Positions 26,601-31,436 of a stretch of DNA of 64,000 nucleotides are shown piece after piece. Origin of the DNA: Nitrospirales bacterium (GTDB taxonomy: Bacteria; Nitrospirota; Nitrospiria; Nitrospirales; UBA8639). A program made the translations under genes and the position numbers. The notes beneath the pieces were generated by a model that searched no databases, was not told the origin of the DNA, and saw only the letters and a program-made list of their open reading frames with translations. The stretch covers positions 1-64,000 of the forward strand of contig JAJDBP010000004.1 of NCBI GenBank assembly GCA_029261295.1, read 5' to 3'. Every line of letters begins with the position of its first letter. Within the stretch, counting starts at the first letter, position 1.

Positions 26601-27064
26601 GCATTGTGGTCTTTGGTTGCCTCGCCCCTCACCCTAGCCCTCTTCCCACTGCGGAGAGGGGATACAGATGGTGTTTCCTTCTCACTTCTCACTTCTAACT
26701 TTTCACTTGCTGCGTTGCGGAGCGATAAGACCGCTTCGGTCTCGGTGAGAAATAGTGTGTAGCCCTTACCGCGCGCGAGATATTTCACTTTCTCATCGAC
26801 TTGTCCCTGATTTTCTTCGAAGCTTAACGGCAGTTTGCCAATCTCACGTAGTCTAGTAGCTTTGCCTGTACTCTTTTTTGATTCAAGATCCACTCTCACG
26901 AGTTCTGCTCTCTCTTCAATTGCCATTGAGCCCGATGAACTTATGGAGGATGGCTCGTCATATGACGTGATTCTTTGGCTCCCATCTCCTTGACCAGCCA
27001 AACACAGAAGGCCAATGAGCAGGCCATTCACTTGAAACCCTAATTGCTTGAGAAACTTAAGCAT
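11618..27064 (-). CDS. Giant (about 5148 aa) secreted SBBP/Kelch/CSLREA/beta-helix protein with C-terminal dockerin-like module
   Basis: The start at 27064 is preferred over the in-frame ATG at 27097 because AAGGAG lies 5 nt before it and the encoded MLKFLKQLGF segment opens a clear signal peptide. Order (approximate residues): DUF7948-like domain 60-345; seven SBBP repeats 352-820; seven Kelch repeats 840-1205; two CARDB/DUF11 modules 1211-1475; CSLREA 1478-1561; beta-helix 1575-2500 with a recurring GNYIGTDVTGT-type rung; propeller-like segment 2621-2878; five ~90-aa Cys-pair repeats 2885-3328; second CSLREA 3335-3425; second beta-helix 3435-4335; InlB-like GWSG module 4450-4538; FN3 4541-4625; LamG/jelly-roll-like domain 4645-4851; second InlB-like module; dockerin-like pair of calcium loops (DVDGNGVAD and DVDGDGVAG) 4956-5041; strongly basic tail. 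The whole head-to-beta-helix block appears twice internally. Tandem paralogue of the next gene in its transcription direction. Exported, surface or extracellular; substrate unknown. Confidence 0.92.
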   Translation of the reverse strand: MLKFLKQLGFQVNGLLIGLLCLAGQGDGSQRITSYDEPSSISSSGSMAIEERAELVRVDLESKKSTGKATRLREIGKLPLSFEENQGQVDEKVKYLARGKGYTLFLTETEAVLSLRNAASEKLEVRSEKETPSVSPLRSGKRARVRGEATKDHNAGKGESGTSVIRMKFAGANSAPKVNGDDQLPGIVNYFIGNDPDQWRTQIPTYKKVQYDNLYEGIDLVYYGNQGQLEYDLVVAPGSDPSQIQLAFEGTDVVTVDPDTGDLVISLLYSDQSPPPSGERVRVRGDASDLENATALRLLKPHVYQLVDGKKVEITANYVVQADSSQVSLLPSPLSTSSAVNIQLASYDITKPLIIDPVLHWSTYLGTTGNDGGRGIAVDSAGAVYITGEAGATGFPEAVGNPIQPSGFAGGVGDAFVLKLNSAGTALIYATYMGTTGADSGNAIVVDAAGAVYVTGEAGAAGFPGALGNQIQPGGFAGGSRDVFVAKLNPAGTGIVYSTYLGTSGRDRGVSIAVDGLGAAYITGPTDAAGFPMALGNLIQPGGFAGGPNDAFVAKLNPAGTGLAYATYLGTSGWDEGNTIVVDAAGAAYVVGEAGAAGFPGALGNPIQPGGFAGSGSFGDAFVVKVNPAGNGLVYSTYLGTSGGDAGWGLAVDGAGAAYITGPTEAAGFPGALGNLIQPGGHAGGTDVFVAKVNPAGTALVYATYLGTNGEDFGHHLVVDAAGAAYVTGQTGAAGLPGTSGSVIQPDGHAGGQDAFLAKLNQTGTGIDYATYLGTSGRDVGVNLEVDAAGTVLVTGLTEAAGFPGASESVIQPDGFAGGVDDAFVAKVCNSPPPGTAPGTWIQPSGIGSMVVARAAHTSTRLANGNILIVGGNATTPSFVTHVTAEVFDSTARIFSATGSMDDERALHTATLLPDGKVLVAGGSGATGTLSTAELYTTTSPTSGVFTNTSVSTGGMQVSRASHAALLLPDGNVLLVGGFTSGIGTIGSAELFDSATGLFASSPPGPMNIPRQAPTMTLLPNGTVLIVGGFSGGASTNLAEIYDPTTQLFTLTVGTLNTPRGSHRATLLANGKVLITGGRNRIATNNDFALASAELYDPVTQEFSVTSSMIHERASHAAVLLHEGRVLIASGFENPDGILANSPSLKSAELYDPGIGGGVFTLMAPLNFPRSNSSEFFSVLPNGQVLVIGGSSSTSVADLSTAELYTPNLCGPESDLVLTVTDSPDPVTVGTSLQVDVQVLNGGPDDDAAEVKADTDFSSTDLTFATGGQDPDCTEGTGPMSGHVTCQFGLITKGAEPLRTIIFDTTTAMPGIKAITSTVENVDEFDPDFGNNTQINTFIMQSANPTTDLILTITDTPDPVPLSPGMYSYTLTVDNMGTDVAIATVVTADIPTGVTLDSATFPGGTCSGTGAGPATATCNVGDVDVLSATQIILNMTPTTAGTKTLTATAGSTGPNAVPDLDDSNNTNITETTSVGLKTFTVNSVLDGGDAVPGDGLCETATPSECTLRAAIQEANHLNNSGLDVIGFDVNAGGQQTISPASALPIISDPVVIDGTTQPGFINAPIIELNGSLAGATSFGLFMNGGDSTLRGLVINRFGRTGIVTQSAGNRIVGNYIGTNLDGTAALGNNEEGLTVEGPDNIVGGTRPEDRNVISGNARMGILIQQPTATGNQIIGNFIGTTASGHLALGNGVNGVHIVAAATGNTVGGLLPGSGNVISGNSGGNGVMLGGSGGTLASNNFVQGNYIGTNAAGTAALLNGGGITITGPDNIVGGTTASARNVISGNGTRGILITSGVSGPSAFNNTIQGNYIGTDVTGNVALANGFEGIWIINGAANNTIGGEVAGAGNVISGNNATGLHLGSNTGGASENNVVQGNIIGLTASGDTGLGNSGHGILIITKGNTIGGITAFERNVVSGNTLNGVAIANAGATNNVVEGNYIGMNSAGLLTIPNVVGVSIISSGGNTIGGVNTVPGVGCAGACNLISGNSDDGVSISGSGSDANTVAGNVIGLDINGNVLGNTDDGVFISAPASRNIIGGTTADMRNVISGNGDGVSIFGTATLLGNMVQGNYIGTDPTGLLDRGNLIRGVRIEGASGNCIGGTAPVALGDPCVAPIAGNVIAGTDGDGVILETTATGNYLQGNLIGTNALGTVALGNALTGVSLNGTGVALNSPSNNTVGGTTVAERNVISGNLGNGVVINQTSSSNMVQGNYIGSDVTGTADLGNTQHGVFLSDAPTNTIGGITAGARNIISGNDSIGVRISGPTATGNLVQGNYIGTDLTGTVDLGNTLDGVSLAFAANGNTIGGAVAGARNLISGNGTGVPGGDGVELTSPGTTGNLVQGNYIGTDVTGLLPMANFNGVHVTGGASGNTVGGTLQGSDNVISGNVNTGVSSGGTASTPTNGNLIQGNLIGTDATGMNPLGNGGTGVLFVQFSSFNEIGGTVPGAGNTIAFNGAAGVVVTEQVISPGNAGSGNAINQNVIHTNGGLGIDLASDGITPNDPQDVDGSPNNLQNFPVLEAALSNTNSTTIQGTLNSTPNRTFRLEFFSNSALTGCDASGNGEGEAFLGFANVTTNGSGDVGIETTFSVQIPALDSITATATDLSTGDTSEFSNCVTVTANPIVVAQRIYGLISENSGSTAPGTPTHLFSFLEDGSDLTDHGAVQISNTDIFFADGLALSPVHGLLAFERAELQAEARLIQIDPTTAEATVIGSFQANLEGIRAAVFDEMGQLWVVDINADELLRIDPLTGDEVLSSRVAMSLDTNSFDVNRFSDLAVRADGIMFLVNRNQFFHLNLQTGELSLQFTDNVPDPDTSTAPFHNGAAFSTNAGMFDLFTFDGQTLDDVFQYDLALNFSRTELIQDVVPTVNAGHGDLATLTPMATDLFQVTIDATALSAPQFAIRSIGRFDGTVSQDLQLAPGAYEFCNVRCGGTVFTFTVENDGTVDFDVSLEAYISGRGTDTLVVNGFTVNIDATALTAATFGLQTVIGAALIVPSMEATVVQPVTLVPASYSFCDVRCGAATFAFSVEDDGTVDFDVALDGFLSGRGTTTLVVDGFTVSIDATALSAPTFGLAGNGSGGRQIENLVPTTTVQTFTLVASTNYVFCDVACGSRSFLFTVADDGTVDFDPTLDGFLSGRGTSTLVVDGFTVNIDATALSAPSFGISGNGSGSRRIADPVDSTMILTLTLVAASNYVFCDVTCGTNTFNFSVENDGTVGFDSALDGFLSGRGTSTLMVDGFTVSIDATALTAPTFGLAGNSAASRRIASPVDSTGVQTFTLVASTNYVFCEVSCGAETFEFTVENDGTVDFAPSLGAFVNGRSTTTLVVSDSVAVGLTLTVNVNTDAVGLSGDANPGDGVCETATPGECTLRAAIQETNHANNSGLDLIVFDIGAGGQQTIAPTSPLPNINDAVVIDGTTQPLFAGSPIIELDGTGAGVVGGLNVQAGNSTVRSLVINRFNIGIHLGTNGGNLIVGNYIGTDVTGTQARANGSDGIRMTFSANNQIGGTTAGDRNIISGNTNAGVSIGTPTSSNNRVQGNYIGTDAMGTSALPNTVTGVAIIEAPNNTIGGTASGEGNVISGNNAGGVAIVFPDSTGNIVQGNLIGPDVTGTVALGNGSINSGVTIKSASGNTIGGLSAAARNIISANGGSGISVVVNVVAEGPAEANVIQGNYIGTDITGTVDMGNGVHGVSLSNADNNLIGGTSPGARNIISGNDTQGIGISGTSTGNFVQGNYIGTDVSGAVDLGNTLHGILSSATAGNNTIGGTVAEAGNVISGNDGDGIQFVNAAPGGNQVQGNYIGTNAAGTLALGNSGNGIGLLSNASNHTIGGTTAGARNIISGNGSTGVLIFAAGATGNLVQGNYIGTDVTGTVDLGNTAEGVFISGAPTNTIGGVIAGARNIISGNARDGVEIRGAAATGNLVQGNYIGTDVTGTVDLGNTTRGVRIIDASANTIGGTIPGARNVISGNNLNGVSISGAGATGNIVQGNYIGTDVNGTAALGNSQMGVHISGAPTNTIGGMIASAGNLISGNSFSGVDIEGSGSTGNMVEGNFIGTDNTGAVPLGNTLHGVRISGGVSNTIGGTTALARNVISGNNANGVLIFGASTGNFVRGNYIGTNVNGTEDLGNSQDGVYIDDADTNTIGGDDAADGLVDGLVGARNVISGNLSHGVLISDPGATGNFVQGNFIGTNAAGTAALGNGDRGVRIVFSASGNTIGGTAAGARNVISGNAGAGVELIGSATLTLVQGNYIGTDVTGAAPLGNGNVGVLINEAPSNTIGGTTAGAGNVIAFNTLDGVTVNGTAATGNAILANAIFSNVELGIDFNLDGVTANDPDGTDDDTGPNNLQNYPELLGVSDVGGATVVVGTLTSTPDTAFTVELYKNGTCDASGFGEGETLVHTEAVTTDPTTGTVTFEFTVAPAVATGFGLTATATDPQGNTSEFSNCLLYTVPLSVLEVRLLGNGIGTVTSTPVGLALDSQPGAACTGNQGAECRLVVPQNTVIEHLVAEAASGTNFIGWSGDKCRGPEPCVFSVTAPRTIVGASFCPTVGACDLPETPVGFSCESYWPNTITCSWQPVAEAIGYRVLRGEATREYDVREDIGLVTAHTFTGLEPDVTYYKAVSSLTLPTSGSPLVAAAVGEPEASAPSGEHIHTNVVEFAGDRWVTSAPAENEVDGPAMWEPSTTGPVILKETSGVHDPIEAEGRGALIERPTGSCRLDYKWSTNIQATSMAVGGGQGLIVRYRDENNYYRVAVDWTQGPTQPRLRFLKRTGGVFTEMAPDVDLSDEEAFHLGPAGMPQPKPLEVIVEGNQFTVFLDGLAQYSTVPDAAVHDGLGVGFAVWQNGANAFSPPNEVPIEYLGDPPPDCAALELVAEGTGTGTVQSVVQPAFPEEEAAALPGTPQAAYPLGTTVQLTATAAEPTAGSVEWRGCGPATETPVMASTLAVVMDQTQICQVRFPGTPTQVVTWDVDGNGVADTRDAGMLTRWAFGLRDAAMVEGLIDTNGARASAGAIATYLEAARLTMVDVDGDGVAGTLTDTQIVMRFFHALAAGQTETELRANSALITGVVNPNGTRVTLTAIVDHLLRHLPSGSGVVSALTDPGSEGLPTPTVESLEAPLTPFADVESEEMSKPRQHKEKKNTRQKRRSKRFRKK
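26209..26248 (-). repeat. REP-like palindromic element inside coding sequence
   Basis: Variant copy with CCCTCACCCTAACCC and a less perfect stem. Translated as SPPPSGERVRVRG. The flanking bases (GATGCGTCGCCCC) match those of the copy at 10698 in the paralogue. Confidence 0.75.
26623..26661 (-). repeat. REP-like palindromic element inside coding sequence
   Basis: Variant copy translated as SPLRSGKRARVRG. Flanks (TTTGGTTGCCTCGCC) match the copy at 11112 in the paralogue, so the element predates their duplication or was spread by gene conversion. Confidence 0.75.
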
Positions 27065-27097
27065 GGTTTCTCCTTGTGGAGCATTCAGACAGTACAT

Positions 27098-27586
27098 GGT
27101 TCATGAGGAAAGGTAAGAATCCGCACACCCATTCATCGCACCTAGATGAAAAGGTGACCGGGATAAACAGGGTAACCCTGGTGCAGATGAGACCAGTTTC
27201 CCCATTCCAAAATTGCTTATTTAAATGGGAAGGAAAAACAAAGGACGTTACGGTTGGTGAGGGGAATAAGCTTCGTTTCATCTCGCACCTTTTTCCCTAG
27301 GAGTAGCGCAAGAATGATACCGAAGAAGAGATACAATAGAAAGAAAAACTCTACGTATCGATAAAGGGGCTAGGCATGGTTTTTAGAGAGTGAATAACAA
27401 GAATCTCGATGGGCCCTTGGATTTCCGTATGTCCAATTCCCGTCAACATGTCTATTTTTAGATACTTTTTTATCACTTTAGGTACATATTCCAAAAATTT
27501 TCCGTCCAAGCTAAAACCGGAGAACCAGGATAGTCAGTATTCTTTCTCTTGGAATTTTTAACGATATTGATTACTCTGAGTCCATC
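27098..27586. promoter_or_regulatory. Divergent intergenic region with a 13-bp palindrome
   Basis: This 489-bp gap separates the minus-strand giant gene from the plus-strand Crp-family gene, so it should hold promoters for both. A perfect inverted repeat (CAGGGT, one base, ACCCTG) lies at 27168-27180, about 105 bp upstream of the giant's start. An AT-rich stretch spans 27440-27570 before the regulator. I see no convincing -35/-10 pair and no full Crp-type site here. Confidence 0.4.
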
Positions 27587-28276
27587 ATGAATCCCTCAAA
27601 TCCCGTCCGGAGTTCGGCCTGGCTCCAAAATATCCCCCTCTTTTCAGAGTTGAATACGCCAGAATTGGAACTCTTGTTGAATTTTTCCTCCAACCAGCGG
27701 GTCGAAAAGGGCAGTCTTGTTTTTCAGGAAGGAGACTTTGGAGATTACTTACTCATTATTTTATCTGGACGAGTGAAAATCAGTTTGATAGGAAAAGAGG
27801 GGAAAGAGTTTATTTTGGCCATTTTAGGGCCAGGAAGTTTCTTGGGAGAGATGGCGTTGCTTGAATCGGCCCCTCGATCCGCCACTGTCACCACCTTAGA
27901 ATCCTGCGTCTTTCTACGACTCGATCAAGGTCACTTTACGTCGCTGCTTCAGACCCATGCTTCTCTCGGCTTAAAATTATTGAAAGCGTTGTGCACTCGA
28001 CTTCGGGAAACCGATGAACGATTGAGAAGTTTAGTGATGCTGGATATTTATGGGCGAATCCTCCATAGTCTTCACACCCTAGTCACACCCGATTCCCCAC
28101 AACCGCTAGAGCGACATTTGGTCATTTCTCCACGTCCTTCCCACCAAGATATCGCTGATATGATTGGTTGTTCTCGGGAAACAGTGAGTCGCGCGATCAA
28201 GGTTTTACAAACTCGAGGCCACATTACTATTCTCAAGCAAGAAATCCTCCTGCATCAGACCATACGCCACACGTAA
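27587..28276 (+). CDS. Crp/Fnr-family transcriptional regulator
   Basis: A 229-aa cytoplasmic DNA-binding regulator of typical Crp length. Residues 15-130 form a cyclic-nucleotide-binding beta-roll. The phosphate-binding cassette reads FLGEMALLESAPRSATV, keeping the Glu, the Arg and the following Ser that hold the cyclic phosphate in E. coli Crp, so real cAMP or cGMP binding is plausible. A long dimer helix follows. The C-terminal winged helix (about 180-215) has the recognition-helix signature CSRETVSRAIKVL. No cysteine set for an Fnr iron-sulfur cluster is seen. The ribosome-binding site is weak. The next gene downstream on the same strand resembles a cyclic-nucleotide phosphodiesterase, and a Crp-like palindrome lies between them, which suggests control of signal turnover by this protein. 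Exact ligand and regulon are not shown by the sequence. Confidence 0.9.
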   Translation: MNPSNPVRSSAWLQNIPLFSELNTPELELLLNFSSNQRVEKGSLVFQEGDFGDYLLIILSGRVKISLIGKEGKEFILAILGPGSFLGEMALLESAPRSATVTTLESCVFLRLDQGHFTSLLQTHASLGLKLLKALCTRLRETDERLRSLVMLDIYGRILHSLHTLVTPDSPQPLERHLVISPRPSHQDIADMIGCSRETVSRAIKVLQTRGHITILKQEILLHQTIRHT

Positions 28277-28294
28277 ATTCCCTATGAGCATTTA

Positions 28295-28310
28295 TGTGAC
28301 ATTTATCACT
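28295..28310 (+). promoter_or_regulatory. Putative Crp-type operator
   Basis: TGTGA, six bases, TCACT: nine of ten core positions of the classical Crp consensus (TGTGA-N6-TCACA). It lies 18 bp after the Crp-family gene and 136 bp before the start of the phosphodiesterase-like gene. The consensus is established for Crp homologues; occupancy here is inferred. Confidence 0.55.
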
Positions 28311-28446
28311 GACTTCTGCGCAGGCATTCAGTACAATGCACCAATATTTTTCATCAGTGAATCACGCTGTCTTCCACCACGAACACAGACTGGACCTCGT
28401 CAACCTTCATCTTGGCATTCCCGTTTAGTGACATGAAGGAATTCTT

Positions 28447-29235
28447 TTGAAAATTAAAATTCTGGGGTCTCACGGGTCTGACCTTTTTTATTCTCAAAAA
28501 GGGGAAAGCCATCGCTGCCAATGCGTTGGCTTCCTCGTGAACGACCACTTATTAGTTGATGCCGGTACGGTGGCATCAGCTCTCGACTTGGAAGGCCAAA
28601 CACGTATTGACCATGTCATCCTCTCTCATCTACATCTTGATCACATCAAAGGTCTTCCGCCGCTTGTTGATAATCGCGTGGGCACCAATGGGCAGCCCAT
28701 TAATATTTGCAGCATACCTCATGTGTTAGATGGCCTTAAAACGCATATTTTCAATGAAATAGTGTACCCTAATTTTTTTACTCTCCCAAAGGGAGAACCC
28801 CCCTACCTTCAAGCATCGATATTGACGGAAGGCAAGGACACCTTGCTGGGGGATATCCGGGTGACCCCTATCCATGTGAATCACACGGTACCCACCGTGG
28901 GGTTCCTTATTCAAGATGATCAGTCGGCCTGGATTTATAGTGGTGACACCTACCAAACCGAGGAACTCTGGGCTCTGGCCGCTCGAATCCCCAATCTAAA
29001 AGGCGCGTTTATCGAAACATCATTTCCGAATGAATATGAGAATCTTGCCAAAGAAAGCAAGCACCTCACCCCGAAATTGTTAGTACAGGAATACCAAAAA
29101 ATCGGCAAGCCAGAACTCCCTCTATATGTGTTCCATTTAAAACCACAATTTCGAGAACAAATTGCCAACCAGCTTCATGATTTATCCCTCCCTTCTCTGA
29201 GCATTCTTCAAGAGGGTCAGGAAGTTGAGATCTAG
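28447..29235 (+). CDS. MBL-fold hydrolase, probable class II 3',5'-cyclic-nucleotide phosphodiesterase
   Basis: A 262-aa protein starting at TTG; GAAGGA 6 nt upstream supports this start and no better ATG lies nearby. The metal motif HLHLDHIKGL (His61, His63, Asp65, His66) has the H-x-H-L-D-H pattern of class II cyclic-nucleotide phosphodiesterases (PDE1/CpdP type) and of the wider metallo-beta-lactamase fold. Further ligands appear at HVNHTVPTVGF and YSGDT. No signal peptide is seen, so it should be cytoplasmic, unlike periplasmic CpdP. The family hydrolyses cAMP or cGMP to the 5'-monophosphate. The neighbouring Crp-family regulator and the convergent nucleotide cyclase 47 bp downstream support that role. 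Other MBL-fold enzymes (for example RNase Z-like) remain possible, but the core motif fits class II better. Confidence 0.75.
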   Translation: MKIKILGSHGSDLFYSQKGESHRCQCVGFLVNDHLLVDAGTVASALDLEGQTRIDHVILSHLHLDHIKGLPPLVDNRVGTNGQPINICSIPHVLDGLKTHIFNEIVYPNFFTLPKGEPPYLQASILTEGKDTLLGDIRVTPIHVNHTVPTVGFLIQDDQSAWIYSGDTYQTEELWALAARIPNLKGAFIETSFPNEYENLAKESKHLTPKLLVQEYQKIGKPELPLYVFHLKPQFREQIANQLHDLSLPSLSILQEGQEVEI

Positions 29236-29282
29236 GATTACCCAGACATTTCTCTGATGTTTGATAGCTGTTGATGCCTTTG

Positions 29283-31220
29283 CTAAACGGGATGCCTTTT
29301 TCCCGTTAATCGATACACCACCATTTCTTGTTCTTTTCCACGCAAACAAAACGTCCCAACCCGTTCCGTTTGCCACTGAGTGTGAATCGCTTGTCGAGTG
29401 GCTTCTCCCATTAAAGTTCGACACACTCCCTGAGTGGACCACTCCGCTTGCGTTTCTTTTTCGAAACTTTCGAGGCGTGAGGCGACATTCACCGTATCTC
29501 CAATGGTCGTATATTTCATACGCCTGGCACTTCCTAAACAACCCATCACTACTGGCCCAGTATGTATGCCGATCCGCATGCGGACTATTGGTAAATTTGT
29601 GGTCCTCCATTCCTGATGCAATCGTTCCATTTCTTCCCGCATTTCCCAGGCACATGCAATGGCCTGAGATGCGTCATATTGGGATTCCTCCTCAGTCAGA
29701 CGGGGTTCAATACTGCCAAAATCAGCTTTGATCATATCCCCATGGTAGTCATCAATTATCCCACCATATCGCATGATAATGCCGACCATACGATCCATAT
29801 ACCCATTCAACCAATCGAGGAGTTCGGACGGCTCTAGTTTTTCTGAAATTCCTGTAAAGCCTTCAAGGTCAGAAAACATGGTGGTGACGATTTGTTTCCG
29901 TGAACGCAACCGTCCTTCTTCCAATACTTCCCTGCGTTCCGCCCACAAACGATCCACAACCTCTGGGGCCACATGGCGACCAAAAATATCTAAAAGAATT
30001 TTCCGTTCTTGTTTTTCCCGATTAGCCATCAATGACGTAACCAGACCTGCTGAAATTATCCAACTCAAGATGGGGGGGATGAACGGCATCCACCACCCCT
30101 CCTGAATCGCCACAACCACCACCGTCCCGATCACGATACAGCCAAGACTTGCAACAAGAGCAAATATCCATGGCTTTCGCATTCTCCAGCCTATAAGGCC
30201 ACCTAAGATTCCCCATAAGAGGATCCAAGTATGTTCCCATCGATCTGAAATTGATTGAATAGGCGCGGCACCCCCATACGCCGCTTGAAGGAGTTGATTG
30301 ACAAGAGTGGCTTGCAATTCAATTCCAGCCATATGATGGCAGTCTGTCCACCACCCACACCACGGCGTATTAAAAAAATCTTTTACTCCATGAGCCATCA
30401 CTCCTACCATGACAATACGATCATGGAATATTTCAGACTGAACCTGCCCCGTTAACACCGCTTTTAGGGAAACCTTCGGAAAGAGTTGATACGCCGTCGC
30501 ATTTAGCAGAAATTGATACCCCGACGCATCCGCATTCCTATAACTCCCATCCGTTGCTTCAAATGGCCTAAATGTCACGTCCCTCAAAGCCACATGTTCT
30601 GGATTCTCAGAGCTCGGTTGCAAGACAATCTCATCTTGTTCGAAATATCGCATGGCCAGTCGCAACGCAAAGGATGTTTCAAAACTTGTGTCATTATTGA
30701 GAAAAAGCAAGCCCCGCCGAACAATCCCCCCTGAGTCCACAATCAAATCGCTAAACCCAATTTGATCCGTCTCCTGTAGGACCGGTGGGCCGGGGATCCC
30801 TCCGTGCATGGCTTCACCAAATTTCATGACCGTAATAATTTCCCGGTTTTGAGAAAGTATCGCCTCCAACTTCTGGGTCCCTGGAGGCACTGGCATATCT
30901 CTATAGATATCCAATCCAATAGCCCGAATCTGTGAGGGCAAAAGCTCTTGCAGTAATTGGGCGAGATCCCTATCTGATAAGGGCCAATGACCCAACCATT
31001 GAATATCTTCATCCGAAATCGTGACGAGCACGATAGGAGCAGTAGAGCTTATGGGATCAGCGTGAAGCTGAAGAGTCCAGTCATAGGCCGCGAGTTCAGG
31101 GATTTCCAACACTCCCAAGGTTCGAATCCCGATTAAGGACAGAACAACCAAAACCACAAGAGCCATGACTTGAAACCATTCATTGGTTGCCAGCCAGCGG
31201 GAAAAAATTTTCACACTCAT
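29283..31220 (-). CDS. CHASE2-domain class III nucleotide cyclase
   Basis: A 645-aa membrane protein. An N-terminal helix (15-35) precedes an extracytoplasmic CHASE2 sensor domain (about 45-325), then three membrane helices (330-400) and a class III cyclase catalytic domain (440-640). The two metal aspartates are Asp451 in FSDLEGFT and Asp495 in HGDMIKADFG. The transition-state Asn578 and Arg582 lie in IGDTVNVASRLE, and the YTTIGD threonine is the class IIIb type. The position usually occupied by the adenine-specifying lysine (five-residue K-x-x-G-D pattern) is Asp491. CHASE2 proteins convert an extracellular signal into a cyclic nucleotide. AAGGGAAG lies upstream of the start. It converges with the phosphodiesterase-like gene. 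The cyclase family is certain; the product nucleotide is not. Confidence 0.9.
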   Translation of the reverse strand: MSVKIFSRWLATNEWFQVMALVVLVVLSLIGIRTLGVLEIPELAAYDWTLQLHADPISSTAPIVLVTISDEDIQWLGHWPLSDRDLAQLLQELLPSQIRAIGLDIYRDMPVPPGTQKLEAILSQNREIITVMKFGEAMHGGIPGPPVLQETDQIGFSDLIVDSGGIVRRGLLFLNNDTSFETSFALRLAMRYFEQDEIVLQPSSENPEHVALRDVTFRPFEATDGSYRNADASGYQFLLNATAYQLFPKVSLKAVLTGQVQSEIFHDRIVMVGVMAHGVKDFFNTPWCGWWTDCHHMAGIELQATLVNQLLQAAYGGAAPIQSISDRWEHTWILLWGILGGLIGWRMRKPWIFALVASLGCIVIGTVVVVAIQEGWWMPFIPPILSWIISAGLVTSLMANREKQERKILLDIFGRHVAPEVVDRLWAERREVLEEGRLRSRKQIVTTMFSDLEGFTGISEKLEPSELLDWLNGYMDRMVGIIMRYGGIIDDYHGDMIKADFGSIEPRLTEEESQYDASQAIACAWEMREEMERLHQEWRTTNLPIVRMRIGIHTGPVVMGCLGSARRMKYTTIGDTVNVASRLESFEKETQAEWSTQGVCRTLMGEATRQAIHTQWQTERVGTFCLRGKEQEMVVYRLTGKRHPV

Positions 31221-31436
31221 CCGTATTGACTTCCCTTTTTAGCGATCATAAAGGTGCTCACCGTTCACCCAAGAATGATCATGACCACGGAAATGTTTGT
31301 CAGAGAAGATGAAAGGAAATCTTTTCCAGAAAGAAAAATTTCCCATGGCTAATAATTTTATACAGACAATTGGTGGCTAGAAATAAATGGTAGGTGACGA
31401 GAGGTAAGAAGAACAAGCAGCAATCAAAAACTATTG

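Noticed and set aside
1-27000. Many plus-strand open frames of 60-240 codons across the giant genes
   Set aside because: They lie wholly inside long minus-strand coding sequence, have low-complexity Pro/Ser/Arg-rich or mirrored-repeat composition, and lack ribosome-binding sites. They are shadows.
27440-27586. Crp-type autoregulatory site upstream of the regulator
   Set aside because: Only partial half-sites are seen; no TGTGA-N6-TCACA-like pair.
29280-29310. Possible terminator between the cyclase and phosphodiesterase genes
   Set aside because: The six-base AACGGG/CCCGTT stem lies inside the cyclase coding end and has no T run after it on either strand.
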